A stretch of 64,000 nt of DNA from JAOUEA01 sp963810915 (GCA_963810915.1 CAWEPH010000001.1:558001-622000); one strand, 5' to 3'. Positions 1-9,576 are shown, counted from the stretch's first letter. Program-made: numbers and translations. Notes: generated by a model from the letters alone, not told the origin.

Positions 1-1
1 C

Positions 2-259
2 ACCGGACGCACCATCCGCGCCGCGATGGACGCCTTGATGGACTTCGGGCGACCGACGCGGATCCAGCTGGCGGTCCTGGTCGACAGGGGCCATCGCGAG
101 CTCCCCATCCGCGCGGACTTCGTGGGGAAGAACGTGCCGACGAGGCGCGCCGACGACGTCCGGGTGCTGGTGAGCGAGCTCGACGGCGAGGACGCGGTCG
201 TGATCGAGGAGTCGCCCGCGGACCGCCCGGTCGCGGTGGAGGAGGGGACGCGGTCGTGA
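2..259 (+). CDS. pyrR: PyrR bifunctional regulator/uracil phosphoribosyltransferase, C-terminal part
   Basis: The window opens inside this gene, so the N-terminus is missing. The visible 85 residues start in the PRPP-binding loop (TGRTIRAAMDAL) and continue through LVDRGHRELPIRADFVGKN, both typical of PyrR, the protein that senses UMP and regulates pyr operons by RNA binding and also has weak uracil phosphoribosyltransferase activity. It is first in a run of pyrimidine genes on the same strand; its TGA overlaps the GTG of pyrB by four bases, so the two are probably translationally coupled. The controlled leader lies outside the window. Confidence 0.88.
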   Translation, partial: TGRTIRAAMDALMDFGRPTRIQLAVLVDRGHRELPIRADFVGKNVPTRRADDVRVLVSELDGEDAVVIEESPADRPVAVEEGTRS

Positions 260-1188
260 ACAAGCACCTGCTCTCGATGGATGACGTCACCGCCGACGAT
301 GTCGTGCGCATCCTGGACACGGCGGAATCCTTCCGCGAGGTGGGCACGCGGGTGATCAAGAAGGTGCCGGCTCTGCGCGGGCGCACGGTCGTCAACTTCT
401 TCCTCGAGAACTCGACACGCACGCGCATCTCGTTCGAGCTCGCCGCGAAGCGCCTCTCGGCCGACGTGATCAACTTCAGCGCGAGCGGCACCAGCGTCGC
501 GAAGGGCGAGAGCCTGAAGGACTCGGCGCTCACGCTGCAGGCGATGGGCGCCGACGCCATCGTGATCCGGCATTCCTCCAGCGGCTCCCCGCTCCAGCTG
601 ACGCGGTGGGTGTCCGGACACGTCCTGAACGCGGGGGACGGAACGCACGAACACCCCACGCAGGCGCTGCTGGACCTCTACACGATGCGCGAGAGGCTCG
701 GGCGGCTCGAGGGCCTCCGCGTGGCGATCGTGGGGGACGTGCTGCACTCGCGGGTGGCGCGATCGCTCAGCTTCGGACTGGTGAAGATGGGCGCGGAGAT
801 CACGTTGATCGGGCCGCCCACGCTGATCCCGCCCGACGCCCCGCAATGGGGCGTGAACGTGAGCTACGACATCGGATCCGTCCTGCCGAAGCTGGACGTC
901 TGCTACATGCTCCGCGTGCAGCGTGAGCGTCAGCGCCTCGAGTACTTCCCCAGCGTGCGCGAGTACAACCGGCTCTTCGGCCTCACGAGCGCCCGCGCCG
1001 CCCTGCTGCCCGAGGGCGCGTTCATCATGCACCCGGGGCCCATGAACCGGGGGGTGGAGATCGACTCCGACGTCGCGGACCTCCCGCAGGCGCTGATCGA
1101 AGAGCAGGTGACGAACGGCATCGCGATCCGGATGTCGCTCCTGTACCTCTTGCTCGGCGGCGGGGGAGAGGTGGCCCTCGATGCCTGA
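256..1188 (+). CDS. pyrB: Aspartate carbamoyltransferase catalytic subunit
   Basis: PyrB condenses carbamoyl phosphate with aspartate in the second step of UMP synthesis. The 310-residue protein has the family length, the carbamoyl-phosphate motif STRTR near residue 53, HPTQALLDLYT near residue 132, and the second-domain segment GDVLHSRVARS. The start is GTG in a GTGA overlap with pyrR. No pyrI regulatory subunit gene follows; pyrC starts eight bases before the pyrB stop. Composition matches the neighbours and the frame is intact. Confidence 0.96.
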   Translation: MNKHLLSMDDVTADDVVRILDTAESFREVGTRVIKKVPALRGRTVVNFFLENSTRTRISFELAAKRLSADVINFSASGTSVAKGESLKDSALTLQAMGADAIVIRHSSSGSPLQLTRWVSGHVLNAGDGTHEHPTQALLDLYTMRERLGRLEGLRVAIVGDVLHSRVARSLSFGLVKMGAEITLIGPPTLIPPDAPQWGVNVSYDIGSVLPKLDVCYMLRVQRERQRLEYFPSVREYNRLFGLTSARAALLPEGAFIMHPGPMNRGVEIDSDVADLPQALIEEQVTNGIAIRMSLLYLLLGGGGEVALDA

Positions 1189-2485
1189 GCGCATCGCGTT
1201 CACCGGCGCACGCGTGATCGATCCGACGACCGGCCACGACGACCTCGCCGACGTCCTGGTCGAGGGCCCGACGATCGCCGCGATCGGGACGCAGGTCGAC
1301 ACGGACGGCGCGGAGATCATCGACGTCGCCGGATGCGTGCTCGCGCCCGGGCTCGTCGATCTCCACACGCACCTGCGCGAACCCGGCTTCGAGGCCAAGG
1401 AGACCATCGAGACGGGCACGCGGGCCGCGGCCGTCGGCGGGTTCACCGCCGTGGCGTCGATGGCCAACACCGACCCCGTCACGGATCATGCGGGCGTCGT
1501 CGCCGAGATCCGCGACAAGGCGGCCGAGGCCGGGCTCTGCGACGTCTATCCCGTGGGCGCCATCACCAAGGGGCTCGAAGGGGAGACCATCGCGGAGATG
1601 GGCGAGATGGTGGCGGCGGGCGTGCGCGTCTTCAGCGACGACGGTCACTGCGTGCCCTCGGCGCGCCTGTTGCGTAACGCGCTCACCTACGCGAAGGCGT
1701 TCCCCGAGGACATCGTCTTGGCGGACCATTGCGAGGACGCCGCGCTGGTCGAGGGCGGCCAGATGCACGAAGGCGTGAACTCCTACACGCTCGGACTGGC
1801 GGGACGCCCGGCGGAAGCGGAAGAGGTGGTCGTGGCGCGTGACCTGGCCATGGCGCGCCTGACCGGCGGGCGGATCCACGTCTGCCACGTGACGAGCGCC
1901 CGGGCGGTAGCGGCGATCCGACGGGCCAAGGCCGAGGGGATCCGCGTCACGGCGGAGGTGACCCCGCATCACCTGGTGTTCACGGACGATGACCTCCGCA
2001 CGTACGACACGAACTTCAAGGTGAACCCGCCCATACGCACGGCCGAGGATCGCGACGCCCTGCGTGAGGGGCTCCTGGACGGGACGATCGACGCCATCGC
2101 CACGGACCACGCCCCGCACGCGGTCGAGGAGAAGGATGCCGAGTTCGACCGATCGCCACCCGGAACGACGGGGCTCGAGACCGCCCTCGCGGCGATGCTC
2201 ACCTATCTGGTTGAGCCGGGGATCGCCCCGCTCGGGCGGGTGCTCGAGGCGATGACGTGCGGACCCGCCCGCATCCTGGGTGCGTCGGGCCACGGTGGCC
2301 CGCTCGAGGTCGGGCGGCCGGCCAACCTCGTCGTCTTCGACCCGGGAATGCGGTGGGCGGTCGAGGCGCCCTTCGCGTCGAAGGCGCGCAACTGCGCGTT
2401 CCTCGGACGAGAGCTCAACGGGCGCGTGCGCTACACGGCGCTGCGCGGCGCGCTCACCGTCGCCGAGGGGAAAGCCACCCGGTGA
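1181..2485 (+). CDS. pyrC: Dihydroorotase, class I
   Basis: PyrC cyclises carbamoyl aspartate to dihydroorotate. The 434-residue protein has the amidohydrolase metal motif LHTHLREPG (histidines near 62 and 64), a run of later histidines (DHCEDA, HVCHVTSA, TPHHL) and the catalytic aspartate in ATDHAPH near residue 308. Length and motifs fit the class I zinc dihydroorotases of Gram-positive operons rather than the short class II enzyme. The ATG lies inside the end of pyrB and the stop overlaps the carA GTG, so it sits in a tightly coupled operon. Confidence 0.96.
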   Translation: MPERIAFTGARVIDPTTGHDDLADVLVEGPTIAAIGTQVDTDGAEIIDVAGCVLAPGLVDLHTHLREPGFEAKETIETGTRAAAVGGFTAVASMANTDPVTDHAGVVAEIRDKAAEAGLCDVYPVGAITKGLEGETIAEMGEMVAAGVRVFSDDGHCVPSARLLRNALTYAKAFPEDIVLADHCEDAALVEGGQMHEGVNSYTLGLAGRPAEAEEVVVARDLAMARLTGGRIHVCHVTSARAVAAIRRAKAEGIRVTAEVTPHHLVFTDDDLRTYDTNFKVNPPIRTAEDRDALREGLLDGTIDAIATDHAPHAVEEKDAEFDRSPPGTTGLETALAAMLTYLVEPGIAPLGRVLEAMTCGPARILGASGHGGPLEVGRPANLVVFDPGMRWAVEAPFASKARNCAFLGRELNGRVRYTALRGALTVAEGKATR

Positions 2486-3624
2486 GGGGACCAGCGGCCC
2501 TACTCGCGCTCGAGGACGGCTCCGTTTTCGCGGGCACCGCGTTCGGCGCCGAGGGAGAGAGCTTCGGCGAGGCGGTGTTCAACACCGCGATGGCGGGCTA
2601 CCAGGAGGTCCTCACCGATCCGTCCTACGCGGGCCAGATCGTGGCGATGACGTATCCGCTGCAGGGCAACTACGGGATGAACGCGGCGGACCCCGAGTCG
2701 GCGGGCGTGCAGGTGGCCGGGTTCGCGGTGCGCGAGACCGCGCGCCGCCCCTCCTCGTGGCGTTCAGACACCACCCTCCGGGACGCCCTCGCCGAATCGG
2801 GCGTCACCGGGATCGAGGGCATCGACACGCGGCGGCTCACGCGGCGGCTCCGCGACGCGGGCGCGATGCGTGCCGCCATCTCCACCGTGGACCTGGACGC
2901 ACGGTCGTTGCTCGAGCGCGTGCGCGCGGCGCCGGGGATGATCGGCGCCGACCTGGCACGCACGGTCACTGCGGGGGCGCCCTACGAGGCGCTCACGCTG
3001 GTGGGTCCCGCTTCGACGGATCGTGGCGCCGTCCATCGGGTGGCCGCGTACGACTTCGGGATCAAACGCAACATCCTGCGCCTGCTGGCGGAGGCGGGGA
3101 TGGAGACGACCGTCTTCCCGGCGGAGACGCCGGCGACGCGCATCGCGGCCGAGGGGTTCGACGGCGTCTTCCTCTCGAACGGTCCCGGGGACCCCGCCGC
3201 CACCGCGTACGGGATCGCCGCGGCTCGGGACCTCCTCGGGAAGGTGCCGCTGTTCGGGATCTGCCTCGGCCATCAACTCCTGGCCCTCGCGCTCGGTGGA
3301 CGGACGTACAAGATGAAGTTCGGACACCGTGGGGTGAACCAACCCGTGAAGCACGTGCGGACCCGCACCGTGGAGATCACGAGCCATAACCACGGGTTCG
3401 CCGTGGACCCGGACGGATGGGTCGGCGACCCGAACGGCGGGGTCCTCGGCGATTTCGGGCGTATCGAGCTCACCCACTGGAACCTCAACGACGGCACGCT
3501 GGAGGGTCTGCGATGCCTGGAGGTCCCGGCGTTCAGCGTGCAGTACCACCCCGAGGCGGCGCCTGGCCCCCACGACTCGCGGTACCTGTTCGAGGAGTTC
3601 CGCGACCTCATCGGGGCGGCCTGA
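2482..3624 (+). CDS. carA: Carbamoyl-phosphate synthase small subunit
   Basis: CarA is the glutamine amidotransferase subunit that feeds ammonia to CarB. The GTG at 2482 overlaps the pyrC stop and gives a 380-residue protein beginning just before the conserved LEDGSVFAG segment. The N-terminal domain ends near residue 190; the class I amidotransferase domain has the nucleophile cysteine in FGICLGHQ (about residue 260) and the His-Glu pair in YHPEAAPGPHD near the end. A longer in-frame extension upstream exists but lies within pyrC and was rejected. Two bases separate it from carB. Confidence 0.96.
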   Translation: MRGPAALLALEDGSVFAGTAFGAEGESFGEAVFNTAMAGYQEVLTDPSYAGQIVAMTYPLQGNYGMNAADPESAGVQVAGFAVRETARRPSSWRSDTTLRDALAESGVTGIEGIDTRRLTRRLRDAGAMRAAISTVDLDARSLLERVRAAPGMIGADLARTVTAGAPYEALTLVGPASTDRGAVHRVAAYDFGIKRNILRLLAEAGMETTVFPAETPATRIAAEGFDGVFLSNGPGDPAATAYGIAAARDLLGKVPLFGICLGHQLLALALGGRTYKMKFGHRGVNQPVKHVRTRTVEITSHNHGFAVDPDGWVGDPNGGVLGDFGRIELTHWNLNDGTLEGLRCLEVPAFSVQYHPEAAPGPHDSRYLFEEFRDLIGAA

Positions 3625-3626
3625 AC

Positions 3627-6600
3627 ATGCCCCGACGCGACGACATCGGCAAGATCATGGTGATCGGCTCGGGACCCATCGTGATCGGGCAGGCCTGCGA
3701 GTTCGACTACTCGGGCACCCAGGCATGCAAGGTCCTGCGGCGTGAGGGCTACGAGGTCGCGCTCGTCAACTCCAACCCTGCCACCATCATGACCGACCCG
3801 CAGTTCGCGGACCGCACGTACATCGAGCCTCTGGAGCCCGACTCCGTCGTGCGGATCCTCGAACGCGAGCGACCGGACGCGCTGCTCCCCACCATCGGCG
3901 GACAGACAGCCCTGAACGTGGCGGTGGCCCTCGCAGAGTCGGGTGACCTGGATCGACTGGGGATCCGGCTGATCGGGGCGTCCCTGGACGCGATCCACCG
4001 CGCGGAGGACCGGAGCGGATTCAAGGAGGCGATGACCAAAGCCGGCCTGGACGTGCCGCGTGCCGGCGTGGCGCACACCCTCGAGGAGGCGCTGTCCATC
4101 GCGGGTGCGATCGGGTATCCGGTCATCGTGCGCGCGTCGTTCACGCTCGGCGGCGGTGGCAGCGGGTTCGCGGGGGACCCCCAAGAGCTGGCCGGCCTCG
4201 CCGCGCGCAGCCTCGAGATCAGCCCGGTGAGCGAGATCCTCATCGAGGAGTCGATCGCGGGCTGGAAGGAGTTCGAACTGGAAGTGATGCGCGACGCCGA
4301 CGACAACGGCGTGATCATCTGTTCGATCGAGAACGTCGACCCGATGGGGATCCACACCGGGGACTCGATCACGGTCGCACCCCAACAGACCCTCACCGAC
4401 CGCGAATACCAGCAGATGCGGGACGCCGCGCTGAAGGTCCTGCGGGTGATCGGCGTGGAGACCGGTGGTTCCAACGTGCAGTTCGCCGTCGATCCGCAGA
4501 CCGGCCGACAGGTGCTGATCGAGATGAACCCCCGGGTATCGCGCTCGAGCGCGCTGGCGTCGAAGGCGACGGGGTTCCCGATCGCCAAGATCGCGGCGCT
4601 CCTCGCGGTCGGCTACCGGCTCGACGAGATCACCAACGACATCACCGGCGAGACGCCCGCGTCGTTCGAACCCACGCTCGACTACGTGGTGGTGAAGATC
4701 CCCCGCTTCGCGTTCGAGAAGTTCTCCGAGGCAGACCCGCGGCTGACCTCCACGATGAAGTCGGTGGGCGAGGTCATGGCGATCGGGCGCACGTTCAAGG
4801 AGGCGCTGGGCAAGGCCTGGCGGGGACTCGAGAAGGCCGGGTACGACCTGGGCGCGGAGTACATGGCGGGGTACGAGGTGGATCCGCTCGAGGCGCTCGT
4901 GGACGGCACCGAGGGCAGGCTCCATCTCATGGAACGGGCCCTGCACGCCGGCCACGCCATCGAGGCGGTGGCCGACGCCTCCCGCATCGATCCGTGGTTC
5001 GTGGACCAGATCGCGGAGATCGTCGAGGAGGCGGAGAAGCTCCGCGGACGCCCGTTGTCGACGCTGTCCGCCGCCGAGCTCCGCTCGGCGAAGCGCCTCG
5101 GCCTGTCGGACGCCCGCATCGCGTTGCTCACGGGGGCCACCGAGTCTGCGGTGCGGCGCCATCGGGAGGCCCTCGGTGTGGCCCCCGTGTTCAAGACGGT
5201 GGACACGTGCGGCGGCGAGTTCCCCGCGCGCACCCCCTACCACTTCTCCACCTACGAGGACGAGACGGAGGTGACGCCCTCCGAGCGCCCGCGCGTCGTG
5301 ATCCTGGGGGCGGGCCCCAACCGGATCGGACAGGGCATCGAGTTCGATTACGCCTGTGTGCATGCGGCGTTCGCGTTGGAGGAGGCCGGGTTCGAGTCGG
5401 TGATGGTGAACTCCAACCCGGAGACCGTCTCCACGGACTACGACACGTCGAGTCGCCTCTACTTCGAGCCCCTATCGCCGGAGGACGTCCTGGCCGTGTG
5501 CCAGGCCGAACGCCCGGTAGGCGTCATCGCCCAGCTCGGAGGCCAGACGCCTCTGCGGCTGGCCCGGATCCTCCAGGAGGAGGGGTTCACGATCCTCGGC
5601 ACCTCGCCCGACGCGATCGACCTCGCCGAGGACCGCGGGAAGTTCGCGCAGGTGCTCGCCGAACTCGAGATCCCCGCGCCGCCCCACGGACAGGCGCGCA
5701 CGATGGAGGAGGCACGCCACGTCGCGGCCCAGGTCGGGTACCCGGTCGTCGTACGGCCGTCGTACGTCCTGGGGGGTCGCGCGATGGAGATCGTGTACGA
5801 CGAGCTCGACCTCGAGCGGTTCGTGCAGACCGCCGCAGAGGCGTCGCCCGATCACCCGGTCCTGATCGATCGATTCCTGGAGGGTGCGATCGAGGTGGAC
5901 GTGGATGCGGTGTGCGACGGGACCGACGTCTTCGTCGGCGCCGTCATGGAGCACATCGAGGAGGCGGGGGTGCACTCGGGGGACTCATCGTGTCAGATCC
6001 CGCCGGCCACGCTCTCCGACGAGGAGCTCGACGTGATCGAGGACATCACGCGACGGCTGGCGCGACGCCTGGGCGTCGTGGGCCTGCTGAACCTGCAGCT
6101 CGCCGTGAAGGACGAGCGCATCTGGGTCTTGGAGGCCAACCCGCGGGCATCGCGTACCGTGCCGTTCGTGTCCAAGGTGATCGGCGTCTCGCTCGCCCGT
6201 GTCGCGACGCTGATCCTCGCGGGGCGCACCCTCGCGCAGCTGATGGCGGACGGCGTGATCCCGGCTCAGCCACATCACTACCGCCATCTCCCCTACACGA
6301 GCGTCAAGGCGGCCGTCCTGCCCTTCGGACGGTTCCCCGGCGTCGACACGGTGCTCGGGCCGGAGATGAAGTCGACCGGCGAGGTGATGGGCATCGACGC
6401 GGACTCGGGCATGGCGCTCGCCAAGGCGATGGTGGCGGCGGGCCACGCCCTTCCCGACGGCGGGACCGTGTTCGTGAGCGTGGCGAACCGCGACAAGCGG
6501 GCCATCGTCTTCCCGGCGAAGCGTCTCGCGGACATGGGCTTCCGGCTCCTGGCGACCGGGGGCACGGCGGGCGTGCTCCAGCGTGCGGGCATCCCGGTCG

Positions 6601-6932
6601 AGCGCGTGTCCAAGGTGAGCGAGGGACCCCGCAACGTCGCGGAGCTGATCCGCGGGGGGCGGATCGACCTGGTCGTGAACACGCCGTTCGGTCGTGGCGC
6701 CCGCACCGACGGCTATTTCATCCGCACGGCGTCGGCTGCCGCGGGCGTTCCGTGCATCACGACGTTGCCCGGTGTCTTCGCGGCCGTACGCGGGATCGAG
6801 GCCCTGCGGGGGGCCGCTACCGAGCCACGGTCGATCCAGGAGCACCATGCCGAGGCCCTCCGCGAGCCGCTCCAGTCGCGCCTCACGTTCGAGGAGGCGG
6901 CGGCGGCCGGGGCCTGGGGGGAGAGCCCGTGA
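3627..6932 (+). CDS. carB: Carbamoyl-phosphate synthase large subunit
   Basis: CarB makes carbamoyl phosphate from bicarbonate, ammonia and two ATP for both pyrimidine and arginine synthesis. The 1101-residue product has the expected duplicated ATP-grasp halves: IGSGPIVIGQACEFDYSG at the N-terminus and ILGAGPNRIGQGIEFDYAC for the second half, followed by the C-terminal MGS-like allosteric domain (FPAKRLADMGFRLLATGGT). The ATG three bases after carA gives the canonical N-terminus. An OTCase gene, the other user of carbamoyl phosphate, is at 30.0 kb. Confidence 0.97.
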   Translation: MPRRDDIGKIMVIGSGPIVIGQACEFDYSGTQACKVLRREGYEVALVNSNPATIMTDPQFADRTYIEPLEPDSVVRILERERPDALLPTIGGQTALNVAVALAESGDLDRLGIRLIGASLDAIHRAEDRSGFKEAMTKAGLDVPRAGVAHTLEEALSIAGAIGYPVIVRASFTLGGGGSGFAGDPQELAGLAARSLEISPVSEILIEESIAGWKEFELEVMRDADDNGVIICSIENVDPMGIHTGDSITVAPQQTLTDREYQQMRDAALKVLRVIGVETGGSNVQFAVDPQTGRQVLIEMNPRVSRSSALASKATGFPIAKIAALLAVGYRLDEITNDITGETPASFEPTLDYVVVKIPRFAFEKFSEADPRLTSTMKSVGEVMAIGRTFKEALGKAWRGLEKAGYDLGAEYMAGYEVDPLEALVDGTEGRLHLMERALHAGHAIEAVADASRIDPWFVDQIAEIVEEAEKLRGRPLSTLSAAELRSAKRLGLSDARIALLTGATESAVRRHREALGVAPVFKTVDTCGGEFPARTPYHFSTYEDETEVTPSERPRVVILGAGPNRIGQGIEFDYACVHAAFALEEAGFESVMVNSNPETVSTDYDTSSRLYFEPLSPEDVLAVCQAERPVGVIAQLGGQTPLRLARILQEEGFTILGTSPDAIDLAEDRGKFAQVLAELEIPAPPHGQARTMEEARHVAAQVGYPVVVRPSYVLGGRAMEIVYDELDLERFVQTAAEASPDHPVLIDRFLEGAIEVDVDAVCDGTDVFVGAVMEHIEEAGVHSGDSSCQIPPATLSDEELDVIEDITRRLARRLGVVGLLNLQLAVKDERIWVLEANPRASRTVPFVSKVIGVSLARVATLILAGRTLAQLMADGVIPAQPHHYRHLPYTSVKAAVLPFGRFPGVDTVLGPEMKSTGEVMGIDADSGMALAKAMVAAGHALPDGGTVFVSVANRDKRAIVFPAKRLADMGFRLLATGGTAGVLQRAGIPVERVSKVSEGPRNVAELIRGGRIDLVVNTPFGRGARTDGYFIRTASAAAGVPCITTLPGVFAAVRGIEALRGAATEPRSIQEHHAEALREPLQSRLTFEEAAAAGAWGESP

Positions 6933-7801
6933 CCCGGCTCCGGGCTGAGATCCTCTCCACGCGCAAGGTGGGCGCTTACAGCTCCCTCACGCTCGTGGCG
7001 CCCGAGATCGCCGAGAAGGCCCGGCCCGGTCAATTCCTGGCGGTGCAGATGCCTGAGAGCCGAGAGTTCCTGCTGCGCAGGCATTTCGCGGTGCACCAGG
7101 CGTCGCGCCGAGGCGGGTGGGCCGGGACCCTCGAGTTCGTCGTCGATCCCACGGGCGCCGGCACCGAGTGGCTCACGCATGCCAAGGCGCATGAGTTCCT
7201 CGACGTGATCGGTCCGCTCGGCAAGGGCTTCGCTTACCCGAAGAAGCTCACGAACTGTCTCCTCGTGGCCGAGGGACACGGGGCGGCATCGCTGTACTTC
7301 CTGGCCCAGGAGCTGCTCGCACGGGGGAAGCGTGTCGACATGGTGGTGGGTGCCGAGTCGCTCGAGCGTGTCTTCAAGCCTATCGAGGGGAAGCGGCTCT
7401 CCCAGACGGTCGCCATCATGACGGCCGACGGCACGCTCGGGGATCGCGGGACCGTGCTCGACGCACTGCCGGGGATGGCGGAGCGCACGCAGACCGAAGT
7501 CGTGTACGCGGCGGGGCCCGCGCGCACCCTCGAGCGGATCGCGCGCTTCTGCGGGGACCGCAAGCTCCCCGCGCAGGTCGCCGTGGAAGAGCGGATGGGG
7601 TGCGGGTTCGGACTCTGCCAGACATGCGTCATCCCGGTCGCGCGTAAAGACGGAGCCGGCTACGACAACCTCCGCTCCTGCATCGACGGCCCGGTGTTCA
7701 ACCCCGCGCGCGTGGTTTGGGACCGCTGGCTGAGCGACGAGCCGGTCATGCTCCCCACCCCTCCCGAAGGACTTCCGGTGGTGCGGTCTTGGCCGGGGTG
7801 A
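6929..7801 (+). CDS. pyrK: Dihydroorotate dehydrogenase electron-transfer subunit (PyrK-like)
   Basis: PyrK is the FAD and [2Fe-2S] subunit that passes electrons from a class 1B dihydroorotate dehydrogenase to NAD. The 290-residue protein has a ferredoxin-reductase-like FAD half, an NAD half (LLVAEGHGAASLYFLAQEL) and four cluster cysteines near residues 223, 228, 231 and 250 in MGCGFGLCQTC and RSCIDGPVF. GTGA overlaps join it to carB and pyrD. It is a little longer than the common ~260 residues, with a proline-rich C-terminal tail. Position directly before pyrD supports the assignment. Confidence 0.9.
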   Translation: MTRLRAEILSTRKVGAYSSLTLVAPEIAEKARPGQFLAVQMPESREFLLRRHFAVHQASRRGGWAGTLEFVVDPTGAGTEWLTHAKAHEFLDVIGPLGKGFAYPKKLTNCLLVAEGHGAASLYFLAQELLARGKRVDMVVGAESLERVFKPIEGKRLSQTVAIMTADGTLGDRGTVLDALPGMAERTQTEVVYAAGPARTLERIARFCGDRKLPAQVAVEERMGCGFGLCQTCVIPVARKDGAGYDNLRSCIDGPVFNPARVVWDRWLSDEPVMLPTPPEGLPVVRSWPG

Positions 7802-8766
7802 AACGCACGCTGTCGGTCGATCTAGGCGCGGGGCTCGTCCTGCCGACACCCGTGCTGATCGCCGCAGGGTGCGCAGGGACTGGGCGGGAGCTCTCAGGGT
7901 TGGTCGATCTCCACAAGGTCGGCGGCCTGGTGTCGCGCACCGTCACGCTCGAGCCGCAGAAAGGCTCGCCGACCCCACGCATCGCCGAGTCGCCCGCCGG
8001 CATCGTGTGGTCGACCGGGTTCCAGAACCCGGGGATCGAGGCGTTCGTGGCGGACGAGCTGCCGAGGCTCGCGCGCGGCGGGGCGCACGTCGTCGTCTCG
8101 ATCGGAGGGACCAGCCTGGAAGACTTCGTGCGCCTCACGAGCATCCTGCAGGGGCGCCCCGAGGTCGCGGCCCTCGAGATGTGCCTCGCCGCGCCGGACC
8201 TCGAACTGGATCGCGCCGAGCTCGGCGTGCATGCCGATCGGGCATCAGAGGTGGTGGGCGCGGTCGCGCGGATGTCCCTGGTCCCCACGTTCGCGAAGAT
8301 CCCGCTCCACGCGTCGGACGTGGGCGATCTCGCGCGCGCTGTCGTCCGTGCCGGCGCACACGGTGTGACGGTCGGAGGGTCGCCGCCCTCGCTCGCGGTG
8401 ATCCCGGATCGACTCCGCCCGGCGCTGGGATCCGTCACGGGATGGCTGTCGGGCCCCGCCCTGAAGCCGCTGATGCTCCGGGCGGTCTTCGAGGTCGCCC
8501 GCGCGGTGCCCGATACGCCCCTGTTGGCCGTCGGCGGCGTCCGATCGGGCGAGGACGCGGTCGAGGCGATGCTCGCGGGCGCGTGGGCGGTGCAGGTGGG
8601 CACCGCGACCCTGATCGACCCGGCGGCAGCGGTGGGCATCGCCCAGGGCGTCGTGCGCTACCTGAAGGCGAAGGGCCTGGCATCGCCGGCCGATGTGCGA
8701 GGACGCCTGCGCGTGCCGGGAGGGTTCGGCGTGCCCGAGCCTGAGGTCGACGAGGGGAGCGCGTGA
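7798..8766 (+). CDS. pyrD: Dihydroorotate dehydrogenase-like flavoprotein (PyrD class 1B position)
   Basis: Between pyrK and pyrF lies a 322-residue TIM-barrel flavoprotein. N-terminal TPVLIAAGCAG and ITLEP-like VTLEPQKGSP, then GWLSGPALKPLMLR and the FMN phosphate motif LAVGGVRSGEDAVEAMLAGA are clear class 1 DHOD features. However the usual active-site NxSCPN stretch reads LEMCLAAPD near residue 127: a cysteine is present but one position early, and the conserved asparagines are absent. The asparagine-containing INT segment is also replaced (GVTVGGSPPS). Operon position argues it is the pathway enzyme; the substrate site is divergent. GTG start, GTGA overlaps both sides. Confidence 0.85.
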   Translation: MKRTLSVDLGAGLVLPTPVLIAAGCAGTGRELSGLVDLHKVGGLVSRTVTLEPQKGSPTPRIAESPAGIVWSTGFQNPGIEAFVADELPRLARGGAHVVVSIGGTSLEDFVRLTSILQGRPEVAALEMCLAAPDLELDRAELGVHADRASEVVGAVARMSLVPTFAKIPLHASDVGDLARAVVRAGAHGVTVGGSPPSLAVIPDRLRPALGSVTGWLSGPALKPLMLRAVFEVARAVPDTPLLAVGGVRSGEDAVEAMLAGAWAVQVGTATLIDPAAAVGIAQGVVRYLKAKGLASPADVRGRLRVPGGFGVPEPEVDEGSA

Positions 8767-9446
8767 TCCCCCCTCCCGCCGATCCGTTGATCGTGGCGTT
8801 GGATGTGTCCGAGCTGGAGCGGGCCCTGGAGCTCGCCGCCGTGCTCGCGCCCGAGGTCGGCATGCTCAAGGTGGGCTTCGAGCTGTTCTGGGCGCACGGC
8901 CCCGAGGCCGTGCGCCGCGTGGGTGATCTCGCACCGGTGTTCGTGGACGCCAAGCTCCACGACATCCCCAATACGGTGGAGCGCGCCTCGGCCAACATCA
9001 CGCGGCTCGGCGTCGCGATGTTCAACGTCCACGCTCTGGGCGGGGAGGCCATGATGCGCGCCGCGGTGCGCGGGGCCGAGCGGGCCTGCGAACAGACCGG
9101 TGGGCCGATGCCGCGGGTGATCGCCGTCACCGTGCTCAGCTCGATGTCCGGCGAGGACCTCGCGAGCCCGGCCTCGCTCGCGTACGAGGCGCGCGAGGCC
9201 GGGCTACACGGGGTGGTGGTCTCCGGCGACGACGTGGCAGACGTGCGTGCCGCCTGCGGTGAGGACTTCGTGCTCGTGGTGCCGGGCATCCGCCCCGCCG
9301 GCTCCAACGGTGACGATCAGGTGCGCGTGCTGACGCCGATCGCCGCGGTCGAGAAGGGCGCGGACTACATCGTGGTGGGTCGGCCCATCACCGGCGCGGC
9401 CGACCCGGCGGGCGTCGCGCGCGGCATCGTGCGGCAGATCCGTTGA
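8763..9446 (+). CDS. pyrF: Orotidine 5'-phosphate decarboxylase
   Basis: PyrF makes UMP from OMP. The 227-residue TIM barrel begins LIVALDVSELERALELA, carries the lysine of LKVGFELFW and the catalytic Asp-Lys-Asp set in FVDAKLHDIPNTVERA (about residue 60), and ends with the phosphate-binding GADYIVVGRPIT. This is the short bacterial form, not the longer type seen in mycobacteria. GTG start overlaps pyrD. It closes the pyrimidine operon; pyrE is not in this window. The next gene has its own promoter. Confidence 0.95.
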   Translation: MIPPPADPLIVALDVSELERALELAAVLAPEVGMLKVGFELFWAHGPEAVRRVGDLAPVFVDAKLHDIPNTVERASANITRLGVAMFNVHALGGEAMMRAAVRGAERACEQTGGPMPRVIAVTVLSSMSGEDLASPASLAYEAREAGLHGVVVSGDDVADVRAACGEDFVLVVPGIRPAGSNGDDQVRVLTPIAAVEKGADYIVVGRPITGAADPAGVARGIVRQIR

Positions 9447-9501
9447 TCGCCCGCAGCCGCTGCGGCGCACGAACGCGCAGGCAGAGGCCCGTGTCGTCGC
9501 A

Positions 9502-9531
9502 TTGTCCCGGTTCCGCGCAGGTGCGTATACT
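9502..9531 (+). promoter_or_regulatory. Probable sigma-A promoter for mihF-gmk-rpoZ
   Basis: TTGTCC at 9502 and TATACT at 9526 are separated by 18 bases, a good housekeeping promoter in an otherwise G/C-rich 130-bp gap. The mihF start lies 45 bases downstream of the -10, leaving a short leader with a Shine-Dalgarno (AAAGGAG, 9564-9570). Confidence 0.7.
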
Positions 9532-9576
9532 CGCGCGCGTTCCCGACTCGGATCCATGCAAGCAAAGGAGCTCTCG

